Source: an uncultured Pelagibacteraceae bacterium (GTDB taxonomy: Bacteria > Pseudomonadota > Alphaproteobacteria > Pelagibacterales > Pelagibacteraceae). From it: 64,000 nt of DNA. The DNA lies in contig CABYZT010000005.1 of the NCBI GenBank assembly GCA_902523515.1, forward strand, positions 1 to 64,000, written 5' to 3'. Both the position numbers and the translations under genes were made by a program. Below, piece after piece: positions 40,340 through 48,962 of this stretch (its first letter is position 1; each line of letters opens with the position of its first letter). Under the pieces are notes generated by a model. It saw only the letters and a list, made by a program, of their open reading frames with translations. It was not told the origin of the DNA and searched no databases.

Positions 40340-43300
40340 TTCAGCTGTTTTTTTAATTCTATATCAACTGCATCGATACGCTTAGTATTTTTTGCAAGAG
40401 CTAAATACATCGTTGGAGTAACATATAAGGTAAAGAAAGTTGAAATAATCATTCCTCCTAAAATTGTAGAACCTACGGCTAATCTAGAGCCTTCACCTGC
40501 ACCGGGGCCAATATTCCCAATAACTAACGGAAGCATTGCTATCATTGTACTAAGAGAAGTCATTATGATTGGTCGAATTCTTAGTTGGCAAGCTTTAATT
40601 ATAGCGTCCTGAATTTTAACACCGGTAGTTCTTATCTGGTTTGTATAATCTACAATCAAAATACTATTCTTTGTAGATATACCAATGAGTATTATTAAAG
40701 CGATTTGAGAGAAAATATTTACAGAACTATTTAAAAATAAAATAAATACTAAGCCACCAAATACAGCTAATGGAACTGTTAAAATAATGATAAATGGATG
40801 AACAAATGAGTTAAATGTTGCTGCCATAACTAAATAAGCAGTTAACAATGCAAGAGCAAAGATTAAGTATATTTCATTTGTTGTTTCTTTTAATTCTTCA
40901 GATTTTCCTTTCCAAGTAATTTGATTTTGAGGAGCAACTCTAATCATGACATCCTCCAAGTATTTTATAGCCTCTGTTAGAGTGTAATCTTCTGCAAGCG
41001 CGGCAGAAATTGTAACTGCTCTTTGACGATTGTATCTTGGAAGCGCTTCAGCAGTGCCTTTCTCTTTAAACTCAACTAAACTTGCAACAGATACAAGTTT
41101 ACCAGTTGTTTCAGATCTAACAAAAATTTTTGACAACCCATCTTTATCTCTTCTGTCTGCTAAATATTGTTGTAAAATAATTGGGTATTCTCTTCCCTCT
41201 TTACTAAAAGTTGTTACTCTTTTTCCTCCATAAAGAGTTTCTAGAGTTCTACCTATATTTTCAGTAGAAACTCCCAAATCATTTGCTCTGTTTTTATTAG
41301 TGATTAATTTCACCTCAGGTTTATTTTTTGTATAATCACTTTCAATTCTAGACATATTTCTATTTTTTCTTAACTCTCTTAAGACACTATTTTGAATTTC
41401 CTCTAATTCTTCATAGCTAGATCCATATATCACCATTTGAACGGGCTTATTGTAACTAGATACTCTTATTGATTGTGGAGAAATTGGAAAGGCAAAAGTT
41501 TCGGGTACAGAAACCACTTGTCCAATTGCTTCTCTTAATATTGTTTGACTACCTTTTTCTCTATTTTTCCATTCATCAAGTAATGCAATAATTATAAAGC
41601 TGTTATAAGACGTTGCAGATCTTCCGAAACCAGGAACTCTCATAATTAGTCTTGCATATGGACTATCTTCTGCCTGCAATAATTTTAATATTCTTCCTTC
41701 AATTATTTGCGCTTTTTCTTGAGTATATTCAAATGAACTTCCTTCATCAGTTGACCCAATAATTAAATAAGCACCCCTATCTTCAATTGGTATCAATTCT
41801 TTTTTAGAAAAATTGAATAAATAAGCTGAAGCAGCAATAATTAAAATTATAAACACAGAAATTATTTTTTGCTTATTCACCCAATATCTAAGGGAATTAA
41901 CATAAAATCCTGTAAAAGATTTAAATCCATTATTAAATTTTTTTACAAAAAAATTAATTTTTTCTTTTTTATTTAAAAATTTACTTCCTAGCATTGGAGA
42001 TAATGTTAATGCCACAAAAGAAGATACAACAATTGAAAAAGATAAGGCTATTGCTGTTTCTTTAAACAAAGTTCCAGATATTCCTTTAATAAAAATTAAA
42101 GGCAAAAATACTGCTATAAGAATTAAAGTCGTTGCAATAATTGCAAATGTAATTTGTTTAGAACCTTTGTAAGCAGCCACTAAAGGTGTTTCTCCATTTT
42201 CAATTCTTGTATAGATTGCATCAGTCATGATTACAGAGTCATCAGTGATTATACCAATTGCTAGAATAAAACTTAGTAATACAAAAATATTAATTGATAG
42301 ATCAAATATATATAACCCAAGAAATGATCCAATAAGACTAACTGGTAAAGCAACCGCAGGAACTATTACAGCTTTTAGGTTACCTAAAAAAAGATAAATA
42401 ATTAAAACAACTAGTACGAATGCAATTACTAAACTTTTATATACTTCTTCAATTGCTGCACCAATGTAGGTCGCTCTGTTAAATGCTATCTCTAACTTTA
42501 ATCCATCAGGTAAGGATTTATTAAGTTCTTTAATTTTAGTTTTTATTTGTTTAGAAAGCTCTACCGTTGATGCACCACTTTTTGCATAAATTCCAATTCC
42601 TACAGTTTTTAAATTTACTGCATTTTTTCTTTGTGCTTTAAATAAAGTTTTTTCTGAAACAGGTCCAAACTCTATATTAGCCACATCAGATAAAATAATA
42701 ACTTTTTCTTTATTTTTCTTAAGTGGCAATTGTTTAATAGTATCAATATTAGAATAGGATTTATCAATGTTTAAAGTTAAGTCTTTGTTATTAGCTTCTA
42801 AGGTTCCAGCTGGAAGATTTATGTTTTCATTTCTAAGAGCTTTTTCAACTTCTTGAATTGTAAGATTGTTTGCAGCTAATTTTATTGGATCTATCCAAAC
42901 TCTAACACTAAGCTCTCTTAATCCACCAACTAAAATTCGACCAACATTTGGTACGCTTGAAAATGCATCTATTAGATATCTTTCAGCATAATCACCAAGA
43001 TCTAAATCATTCCATGTTGGAGATGATAAAGCAACCCACATTGTAGTTGTAAAACCTGCTGCCTGTTTTAAAATTTGTGGAGGGTTTGACTCACTTGGTA
43101 AATTATCTACAACTCTTGCAACTCTCTCTCTAATATCATTAGCTGCATCATCTAAATCAATGTCTGTGTTAAATTGAATATTAATTCTACTTCTTCCATT
43201 GAGAGAACTTGAGTCAATATTTTTGATACCTTCAGCGCCTCCAATTACATCCTCTAATTTTTGAGTTATTTCTTCATCAACGATTTCAGCAGAAGCAGAT

Positions 43301-43458
43301 TTATAATCAGTTTGCACTTGAACTACTGGAGGCTGTATACCATCTGGAAGTTCTCGTACTGGCAATTCTAAAAAGACGAAAACACCAAAAATTATCAATA
43401 TTAAAGACATAACCCAAGCAACAACAGGTCGTTTAATGCTAACTTCAGTTATATACAT
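40336..43458 (-). CDS. RND multidrug efflux transporter, HAE1 (AcrB/MexB-like)
   Basis: The 1040-residue inner-membrane protein has the RND layout of 12 helices and two large periplasmic loops. PVVAWVMSLILIIFGVFVF opens the first helix, the proton-relay acids are in GIITDDSVIMTDAI near residue 395-408, and the second half repeats the pattern with ISTKNSILIVDY near 935. HAE1 pumps export hydrophobic compounds with a fusion protein and an outer-membrane channel. The fusion protein is the upstream gene; no TolC-type channel is nearby. Confidence 0.93.
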   Translation of the reverse strand: MYITEVSIKRPVVAWVMSLILIIFGVFVFLELPVRELPDGIQPPVVQVQTDYKSASAEIVDEEITQKLEDVIGGAEGIKNIDSSSLNGRSRINIQFNTDIDLDDAANDIRERVARVVDNLPSESNPPQILKQAAGFTTTMWVALSSPTWNDLDLGDYAERYLIDAFSSVPNVGRILVGGLRELSVRVWIDPIKLAANNLTIQEVEKALRNENINLPAGTLEANNKDLTLNIDKSYSNIDTIKQLPLKKNKEKVIILSDVANIEFGPVSEKTLFKAQRKNAVNLKTVGIGIYAKSGASTVELSKQIKTKIKELNKSLPDGLKLEIAFNRATYIGAAIEEVYKSLVIAFVLVVLIIYLFLGNLKAVIVPAVALPVSLIGSFLGLYIFDLSINIFVLLSFILAIGIITDDSVIMTDAIYTRIENGETPLVAAYKGSKQITFAIIATTLILIAVFLPLIFIKGISGTLFKETAIALSFSIVVSSFVALTLSPMLGSKFLNKKEKINFFVKKFNNGFKSFTGFYVNSLRYWVNKQKIISVFIILIIAASAYLFNFSKKELIPIEDRGAYLIIGSTDEGSSFEYTQEKAQIIEGRILKLLQAEDSPYARLIMRVPGFGRSATSYNSFIIIALLDEWKNREKGSQTILREAIGQVVSVPETFAFPISPQSIRVSSYNKPVQMVIYGSSYEELEEIQNSVLRELRKNRNMSRIESDYTKNKPEVKLITNKNRANDLGVSTENIGRTLETLYGGKRVTTFSKEGREYPIILQQYLADRRDKDGLSKIFVRSETTGKLVSVASLVEFKEKGTAEALPRYNRQRAVTISAALAEDYTLTEAIKYLEDVMIRVAPQNQITWKGKSEELKETTNEIYLIFALALLTAYLVMAATFNSFVHPFIIILTVPLAVFGGLVFILFLNSSVNIFSQIALIILIGISTKNSILIVDYTNQIRTTGVKIQDAIIKACQLRIRPIIMTSLSTMIAMLPLVIGNIGPGAGEGSRLAVGSTILGGMIISTFFTLYVTPTMYLALAKNTKRIDAVDIELKKQLN

Positions 43459-43462
43459 TTAA

Positions 43463-44458
43463 TTATTTTTTCTCTTTATCTGATTTTTTAAAAATATTTT
43501 TTAACCAATCAAATTTACCTTTTTTTTCTTCAGCTTTTTTTGATTTACTTTTTTTACCCCAGCTAGAATTTCCTTGTTTTTTTTTAGCACCTTTTTCAAT
43601 AGGTCTGATTGTTAAATTCGGTCTTACTTTTTTTGTTCCTTCTGCAACAATTTTATCTCCATTATTTAATCCATCTAATATTTCTACAAAGCCTAAATAT
43701 CTATCACCAATGATTACCTTTGTTTTCATTACTTTATTTTTATCATCTACTTTATAAATAAAAACACTCTCACCCTCGACAATTGTACTAGTGTCAGGAG
43801 CACTTAAGCCATTTCTTACGTCATATTTAATTGATATTTCTAAAAATGAGCCAGGTAAAATTTCACCTGATGAATTGTCCATCTTAATTCTTGTTGCTAA
43901 AGCTCTAGTATCTTCACTTATCCTACTAGCAAAAGAGTCTACTTCACCTTTATAAATTTTATTTTTATATCCAGAAAATTTAATATCAACTGGCAGACCA
44001 ACCTCAATAAATGGTACAAAAATTTCAGGTATATCTACATCACAATATATTGAGCTTGTATCTTCAAGATTAATTAATATTGAGGATTTTGAAACCTCTA
44101 TATCTTCCGAAAATTCTCTTTTTCCAATAACACCATCAAATTGAGCAATAACTTTTCGATTTTTAAGCTCAGCAATTACATCACCCTTTTTAACTTTTTG
44201 ATTAAATTTTATAGGTTTTAATATTTCATATTTTTCAATTTTAAATGATTGTGTTTGAATTGGAGTTGCAGTCCCATAGGTACTAACAACATTTTCAAAA
44301 ACTCTCTCTTGAGTAGTAGTTATTATTATTCCAGGAGGCGGTCTTTTACTAAATTTTTTTTTGAAATGATTTCCTATCATTGTTCTTCCAATAATCACTG
44401 TCGCAATGATTAAGAAAAATATGATTACTATACTTGTTATTTTTGTAGATCTTTTCAT
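43463..44458 (-). CDS. RND efflux membrane fusion protein
   Basis: The 331-residue periplasmic adaptor has one N-terminal transmembrane helix (residues about 7-25), a short lipoyl/barrel-sandwich region without a long coiled-coil hairpin (KYEILKPIKFNQKVKKGDVIAEL), a beta-barrel (VDIKFSGYKNKIYKGEVDSFASRI) and a Lys-rich C-terminal tail near residues 288-331. It lies 4 bases upstream of the pump gene and forms an operon with it. Confidence 0.9.
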   Translation of the reverse strand: MKRSTKITSIVIIFFLIIATVIIGRTMIGNHFKKKFSKRPPPGIIITTTQERVFENVVSTYGTATPIQTQSFKIEKYEILKPIKFNQKVKKGDVIAELKNRKVIAQFDGVIGKREFSEDIEVSKSSILINLEDTSSIYCDVDIPEIFVPFIEVGLPVDIKFSGYKNKIYKGEVDSFASRISEDTRALATRIKMDNSSGEILPGSFLEISIKYDVRNGLSAPDTSTIVEGESVFIYKVDDKNKVMKTKVIIGDRYLGFVEILDGLNNGDKIVAEGTKKVRPNLTIRPIEKGAKKKQGNSSWGKKSKSKKAEEKKGKFDWLKNIFKKSDKEKK

Positions 44459-44461
44459 AAG

Positions 44462-45274
44462 TTAATTTTGTCCGTATTCAGCCCAAGAGCCATCGTAAAT
44501 TGTCGGCATATATTTAGCATTTATTAAAGAATAAGCTAGTGCCAATACACTTGCAGTCACGCCAGAACCACATGAAAATACTAGATTTTTATCATGGTCA
44601 AATTTTAAGGACTTAAATTTTTCCATTATTTTATCTTTACCAACGAAAGTATGATCTTCGTTTATCAATTCAGAAAAGGGTAGGCAAAAAGAATTTTTTA
44701 TTGAACCACTTCTTAGACCTTTCCTTGGTTCAGCAACTTTGCCTTCAAATCTTTCTCTACTTCTTGCATCAATAACATTAAATTCATATGAATTAATGTT
44801 TTCATCTATTTGTTTTTTATTTTTAACTAATTCTATATTTTCTTTACATATATACTTTGAAGTTTGATTAGTTACTTTTTTGTTATCTGTAGATTTATTT
44901 TCTTTTTTCCATTTTTTTAATCCACCATCAAGAACATGAACTAGTTTAGGATCATGTCCATAATAAATTAAATTGTACCAACATCTACAAGAACTAATAA
45001 CATCAGAATTATCATAAATTACTATTCGATCGTTATTTTCAATCCCCATTTTACCCATTATTTTTTCCCAAGATTTAGTATCAGTGAGCATGTGTGGTAA
45101 ATCAGTATCCAATTTAGAATTTTTATCTAAATCAAAAAAAATAGCATTAGGAATATGTTCCTCTGTATATTCCTTAAAACCGTTTCTTTGAGTTTGAGGC
45201 ATATGCCATGAGCAATCAATAATTTTTACTTTATCAATATTATTTTCTAACCAACTTGTATCAACCAAAGACAT
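44462..45274 (-). CDS. sseA: 3-mercaptopyruvate/thiosulfate sulfurtransferase (two rhodanese domains)
   Basis: The 270-residue product has an inactive N-terminal rhodanese domain (IIDCSWHMPQ, IPNAIFFDLD) and an active C-terminal one with the catalytic cysteine in VFSCGSGVTASVLAL near residue 238. The CGSGVTA loop favours 3-mercaptopyruvate over thiosulfate as the sulfur donor. It follows msrA with one base between them. Confidence 0.88.
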   Translation of the reverse strand: MSLVDTSWLENNIDKVKIIDCSWHMPQTQRNGFKEYTEEHIPNAIFFDLDKNSKLDTDLPHMLTDTKSWEKIMGKMGIENNDRIVIYDNSDVISSCRCWYNLIYYGHDPKLVHVLDGGLKKWKKENKSTDNKKVTNQTSKYICKENIELVKNKKQIDENINSYEFNVIDARSRERFEGKVAEPRKGLRSGSIKNSFCLPFSELINEDHTFVGKDKIMEKFKSLKFDHDKNLVFSCGSGVTASVLALAYSLINAKYMPTIYDGSWAEYGQN

Positions 45275-45275
45275 T

Positions 45276-45719
45276 TTATCTTTTTTCCAAATATCGTTGA
45301 TGATATTCTTCAGCTGGACAATAATTTTTGACTAATGAAGTTTTTGTTACAACCTTTCCTGATAATTTGATGTTCTCTTTTTCAATTATTTTTTCAGCAA
45401 TAATTTTTTGTTGATCATTTAAATAAAATATTTCACTTCTATATTGAGTTCCAAAATCTGGACCTTGAGAATTTAAGGTTGTGGGGTCATGAATTTCAAA
45501 AAAATATTCAAGAATTTTCTCGTAAGATATTACTTTAGGATCAAAGTCTAATTTTACTACTTCCGCATGATTTGTTCTACCTGTGCATACTTCTTTGTAA
45601 TTTGTTTTGGCATTGTGACCTCCACAATATCCTACTTCTGTTTTTATAACTCCATCAAGTTTACTAAACTTAATTTCTGGTCCCCAAAAACATCCTAATC
45701 CTAAAATTGCTATTTCCAT
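45276..45719 (-). CDS. msrA: Peptide methionine sulfoxide reductase MsrA
   Basis: MsrA repairs oxidised methionine. The active-site motif GLGCFWGPE lies at residues 7-15, followed by VGYCGGHNAKTNYKEVCTG, HAEVVKLDFDP, PTTLNSQGPDFGTQYRS and a final YCPAEEYHQRYL. At 147 residues it is a short, minimal MsrA. It is probably co-transcribed with the sulfurtransferase. Confidence 0.93.
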   Translation of the reverse strand: MEIAILGLGCFWGPEIKFSKLDGVIKTEVGYCGGHNAKTNYKEVCTGRTNHAEVVKLDFDPKVISYEKILEYFFEIHDPTTLNSQGPDFGTQYRSEIFYLNDQQKIIAEKIIEKENIKLSGKVVTKTSLVKNYCPAEEYHQRYLEKR

Positions 45720-45753
45720 TGATAATTAAGTTAATTAATCTAAAGTTAATCAT

Positions 45754-46635
45754 ATGCTATCAAAAAATCAATTAGGCTTTTTTTACATGTTCATATCAGT
45801 ATGTGCATTTTCACTTATGGATGTGATTGTTAAATGGTCTGATGATTATCCCGTTGGACAAGTACTCTTTTTCAGAGGATTTTGTGGAATAATTCCTATT
45901 TTGTTTCTTATTCCTAAGGACAGATATTTAGATTTTTATAAAACAACCAGACCGTTTTTGCATTTTAAAAGATGTTTAGCAGGATTAATTGCTTTGGTTT
46001 CTATATTTGTAGCATTAAGAAATTTACCTTTAGCAACAGTTGTAAGTATTTCTTTTGCAGCACCAATATTTATAACAATATTTTCAATTTTTTTATTAAA
46101 AGAAAAAGTTGGTATTTACAGGTGGCTAGCGGTCTTAGTTGGATTTGTGGGTATAATTTTTATAACTGAACCAGGTTTTAGCTCTTTAAATTTATATTAT
46201 ATATATCCAATAATTTTTTGCTTAGGCCTATCTTACGTTGCTATTGCTATTAGAAAATTATCATCAACAGAACCTGCCTGGTTAATTAGTTTTTTCTTTT
46301 CATTTTCAATAATGCTTTTAAGTTTTTTATCTTTTTATCAGGGATGGATTTTGCCAAGTTTAGTTGATTTATTTTTGTTGTCCATGGTTGGTATATTAGG
46401 TGGTCTTGCTAATTTATGGTTATCACAATCTTATAAATACTCAGAAGTAAGTTTAGTTTCCCCTTTAAAATATCTTGGATTAGTCTTTGCTATAATATTT
46501 GGATATTTTATTTGGAATGAAATACCAACTTCTAAAACATTATTAGGTGCTTTATTGGTTATTGTTTCATCTATTATTATATTTAGAAGAGAGATGTATT
46601 TGAAAAAAAAGCTATCTGTTTCACGACATGACTAA
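45754..46635 (+). CDS. EamA/DMT-family transporter
   Basis: The 293-residue membrane protein has ten hydrophobic spans in two EamA repeats. The first repeat starts MLSKNQLGFFYMFISVCAFS and includes SISFAAPIFITIFSIFLLKEK near residue 96, and the second ends with SPLKYLGLVFAIIFGYFIWNE near 235. DMT carriers export or import small metabolites; the substrate cannot be predicted. It overlaps the downstream DNA glycosylase by 8 bases. Confidence 0.85.
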   Translation: MLSKNQLGFFYMFISVCAFSLMDVIVKWSDDYPVGQVLFFRGFCGIIPILFLIPKDRYLDFYKTTRPFLHFKRCLAGLIALVSIFVALRNLPLATVVSISFAAPIFITIFSIFLLKEKVGIYRWLAVLVGFVGIIFITEPGFSSLNLYYIYPIIFCLGLSYVAIAIRKLSSTEPAWLISFFFSFSIMLLSFLSFYQGWILPSLVDLFLLSMVGILGGLANLWLSQSYKYSEVSLVSPLKYLGLVFAIIFGYFIWNEIPTSKTLLGALLVIVSSIIIFRREMYLKKKLSVSRHD

Positions 46636-47263
46636 AACACCATCATATTGGAATAAAGCAAAAAAATATCTATCAAATAAAGATAAAACAATGTCTGTGT
46701 TGATTAAAAAGTATAAATCACCATCAGAGACAGTTCTCACTTCAAGAAAAGATATTTTCTTTTCTCTATGTAAAAGTATTGTTGGTCAACAAATAAGTGT
46801 TGCTGCTGCTAATTCAGTTTTTTTAAAATTTAAAAAAAAATGTAAAAATAAAATTAATGCAAAATCTGTTAGTAAGTTATCTACCGCTCAATTAAAAAGC
46901 TGTGGTCTAAGTAGACAGAAGGTAAAAGGAATTAAAAGTTTAGCAAAACAAGTATTGAATAAACAGTTTAATCCAAGACTGATTTCAAAAATGTCTGATG
47001 AAGATGCTATTATTTATCTTTCTCAACTTAGACAAATTGGAAGGTGGTCAGCAGAAATGATCTTATTATTTACTTATAATCGACCCAATATTTGGCCTAT
47101 ACAAGATATTGGACTTTTAAGAGCTATTTCTCAAAATTATAATAAAAAATATTTACCCCCTCAACGTTATGTTTCTTATTTAAATAAAAAATTTTCTCCA
47201 TATTGTTCGGTAGCAACATGGTATCTTTGGAGAAGTATAGATCCTGAACCTATCCAGTACTAA
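46628..47263 (+). CDS. DNA-3-methyladenine glycosylase (AlkA-like, HhH-GPD)
   Basis: The 211-residue product has the HhH-GPD fold: FSLCKSIVGQQISVAAANSV near residue 40, the hairpin GLSRQKVKGIKSLA, then QIGRWSAEMILLF and the catalytic Asp in IWPIQDIGLLRA near 158. It would excise alkylated purines. It lacks the N-terminal AlkA domain, as do many short bacterial forms. Its stop overlaps the convergent XdhC gene in CTAA. Confidence 0.87.
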   Translation: MTKTPSYWNKAKKYLSNKDKTMSVLIKKYKSPSETVLTSRKDIFFSLCKSIVGQQISVAAANSVFLKFKKKCKNKINAKSVSKLSTAQLKSCGLSRQKVKGIKSLAKQVLNKQFNPRLISKMSDEDAIIYLSQLRQIGRWSAEMILLFTYNRPNIWPIQDIGLLRAISQNYNKKYLPPQRYVSYLNKKFSPYCSVATWYLWRSIDPEPIQY

Positions 47264-47949
47264 AAATTTTTATATTTGTTTGTCTCAGAAACTAGTTGTG
47301 CAACAATTGATAAAGCAATTTCAGAAGCAGATTTTCCTCCTAGTTTTATTCCAATTGGTCCATGTATTGAGTCAATTTCTTTATCATTAAATCCTTCATC
47401 TTTTAATCTTTTACATCTGTTGTCATGAGTTTTTTTACTCCCTAAAGCACCTATATAAAAAAACTTTTTTTTTAAAGCATATTTCAACGCTGGCTCATCA
47501 ATTTTTGGATCATGACTCAAAGTAATTAAAGCAGTATTAGAGTTTGTTTGAATATTTTTAAAAAATTCTTCAGGCCATTTATTGATAATTTTAACATTTT
47601 GAAATTTTTGTTTAGTTGTGAAATATTCTCTTGGATCAACAACAGTAACATCAAAATTTAAATCCTTTAAAAATTTAATTAAATATTGTGTTATATGTAC
47701 TGCGCCAATGATAATAACTTCAATTGGTTTAATATAATTTTGAATTAAAATTTCGGTATTATTAATTAAGCCACTTTTCTTTAAATTATAATAATTCTCA
47801 ATATCGTTTTTATAATTAATAAAATTATTACTTAAAGGTATTCCTGTTTTATATATTTCAGAGGATCCATTACTTAAATTAGTTAAAACAGCAAATTGTT
47901 CATTGGATGATTTTTTTTTTATTATTTCTTTAAGTATTTCTATTTTCAT
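47260..47949 (-). CDS. xdhC: XdhC family, Rossmann-fold C-terminal domain protein
   Basis: XdhC proteins sulfurate and insert the molybdenum cofactor into xanthine dehydrogenase. This 229-residue product (ATG at 47949, on a TAATG overlap with the upstream partner) carries the XdhC C-terminal half: EVIIIGAVHITQYLIKFL, TVVDPREYFTT near residue 121, ALITLSHDPKIDEPAL and YIGALGSKKTHDNRCKRL near 168, then IHGPIGIKLGGKSASEIALSI. The N-terminal CoxI part is a separate gene just upstream, so the usual single protein is split. Confidence 0.87.
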   Translation of the reverse strand: MKIEILKEIIKKKSSNEQFAVLTNLSNGSSEIYKTGIPLSNNFINYKNDIENYYNLKKSGLINNTEILIQNYIKPIEVIIIGAVHITQYLIKFLKDLNFDVTVVDPREYFTTKQKFQNVKIINKWPEEFFKNIQTNSNTALITLSHDPKIDEPALKYALKKKFFYIGALGSKKTHDNRCKRLKDEGFNDKEIDSIHGPIGIKLGGKSASEIALSIVAQLVSETNKYKNF

Positions 47950-48278
47950 TAATTTATTTGTTCTATAAAAACAGTCATTTCTCCTCCACATGCGAGGCCT
48001 ACGCTCCAAGCATTTTCATCTGAGACTTTGAAATCAATTTTCTTAAATGAATTTTTATTTTTTATTAGTTCAACACCTTCAGTAATTACGCTTGTTTCCA
48101 CACAACCACCTGAAACTGAACCTAAAAAATTACCTTTTTCATCAATTATCATTTTGCTTCCAATTTGGAATGGAGAAGATCCCCATGTTTGAACTAAAGT
48201 TGCAAGAACTACTTGTTTATCAGATTCAATCCATGCAATTGCTTCTTCTAAAATTGTATCTATCAATGGTTGTGTCAT
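47949..48278 (-). CDS. XdhC/CoxI-family N-terminal domain protein
   Basis: This 109-residue protein corresponds to the N-terminal half of XdhC. VLATLVQTWGSSPFQIGSKM lies near residue 25, the SVSGGCVETSVI motif near 54 and GLACGGEMTVFIEQ at the end. Its cysteines match conserved CoxI residues thought to handle sulfur for the molybdenum cofactor. It overlaps the Rossmann half by one base and is probably translated in a fixed ratio with it. It supports xdhAB 4-8 kb away on the other strand. Confidence 0.85.
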   Translation of the reverse strand: MTQPLIDTILEEAIAWIESDKQVVLATLVQTWGSSPFQIGSKMIIDEKGNFLGSVSGGCVETSVITEGVELIKNKNSFKKIDFKVSDENAWSVGLACGGEMTVFIEQIN

Positions 48279-48299
48279 TTATTATATTGTTATTTAATT

Positions 48300-48587
48300 T
48301 TACATTCCTTCAAAAATAATGTGTTCTCTTACAGCATTATTTTCTAAATGTTTTCTAGCTTCAACATACTCTTCGGAATTGTAACAATTTTTTGCTGTTT
48401 CAATGTCTGGAAATTCTGCAAGTGCTACTCTAACCATTTCCCTACCTTCCAAAGTTACATTATTTGCACTTCTTGCTATTATTTTTCCAGAATATTTTTC
48501 AACCGCTTCTTTTGCTTTAATAGCATATTTCTTAAGTCTTTCGTCGTCTTTTATTTCAGTATAATTTGCAATCCAATAAGCTTTCAT
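48300..48587 (-). CDS. DUF1330 family protein
   Basis: The 95-residue product starts MKAYWIANYTEIKDDERLKKY and contains YSGKIIARSANNVTLEG and VRVALAEFPDIETAKNCYNSEEY, the standard DUF1330 pattern of a small dimeric ferredoxin-like fold. No function is established for the family. Its place between the XdhC pair and the cytochrome c suggests some role in the purine locus, but this is only positional. Confidence 0.8.
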   Translation of the reverse strand: MKAYWIANYTEIKDDERLKKYAIKAKEAVEKYSGKIIARSANNVTLEGREMVRVALAEFPDIETAKNCYNSEEYVEARKHLENNAVREHIIFEGM

Positions 48588-48630
48588 AATTCTCCTTTTT
48601 AAATTTTTTTAATTATGATACCAAATTTAT

Positions 48631-48954
48631 GTGAAAAAATTATTTTTAAATTTCTTTAATACATTATTGTTTTTGATATTATTATCGTCAACCCACGTTA
48701 ATGCTGATCAACTGTTTAATAAGGGAAAAGAAGTTTTTTTAGGGGCTGGTAATTGTGCAGCATGCCATATGCTTTCAGATGCTGGATCGAACGCAATGGT
48801 TGGTCCAAATTTAAATGAAATTAGACCTGATATTCAAAGAATTATAATGGCAGTTAGAAACGGTATAGGAGTAATGCCCGCAATGGAGGGTATACTAACT
48901 GATGAGGAAATAGAAGCAGTTGCTCACTATACTTCTATAGCTGCGGAACAATAA
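48631..48954 (+). CDS. Periplasmic monohaem cytochrome c, possible partner of PuuD
   Basis: The 107-residue protein has a GTG start and a signal peptide (MKKLFLNFFNTLLFLILLSS...NA, cut near residue 25). The mature part is about 82 residues with the haem site NCAACHML near residue 42-49, an Asn/Pro-rich GPNLNEI, and a likely axial Met in VRNGIGVMPAMEG near 82. This is a minimal class I cytochrome c. It lies alone on the plus strand inside the minus-strand purine genes. PuuD urate oxidases normally carry such a domain at their C terminus, and the PuuD here does not. Confidence 0.85.
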   Translation: MKKLFLNFFNTLLFLILLSSTHVNADQLFNKGKEVFLGAGNCAACHMLSDAGSNAMVGPNLNEIRPDIQRIIMAVRNGIGVMPAMEGILTDEEIEAVAHYTSIAAEQ

Positions 48955-48962
48955 TAAAAATT

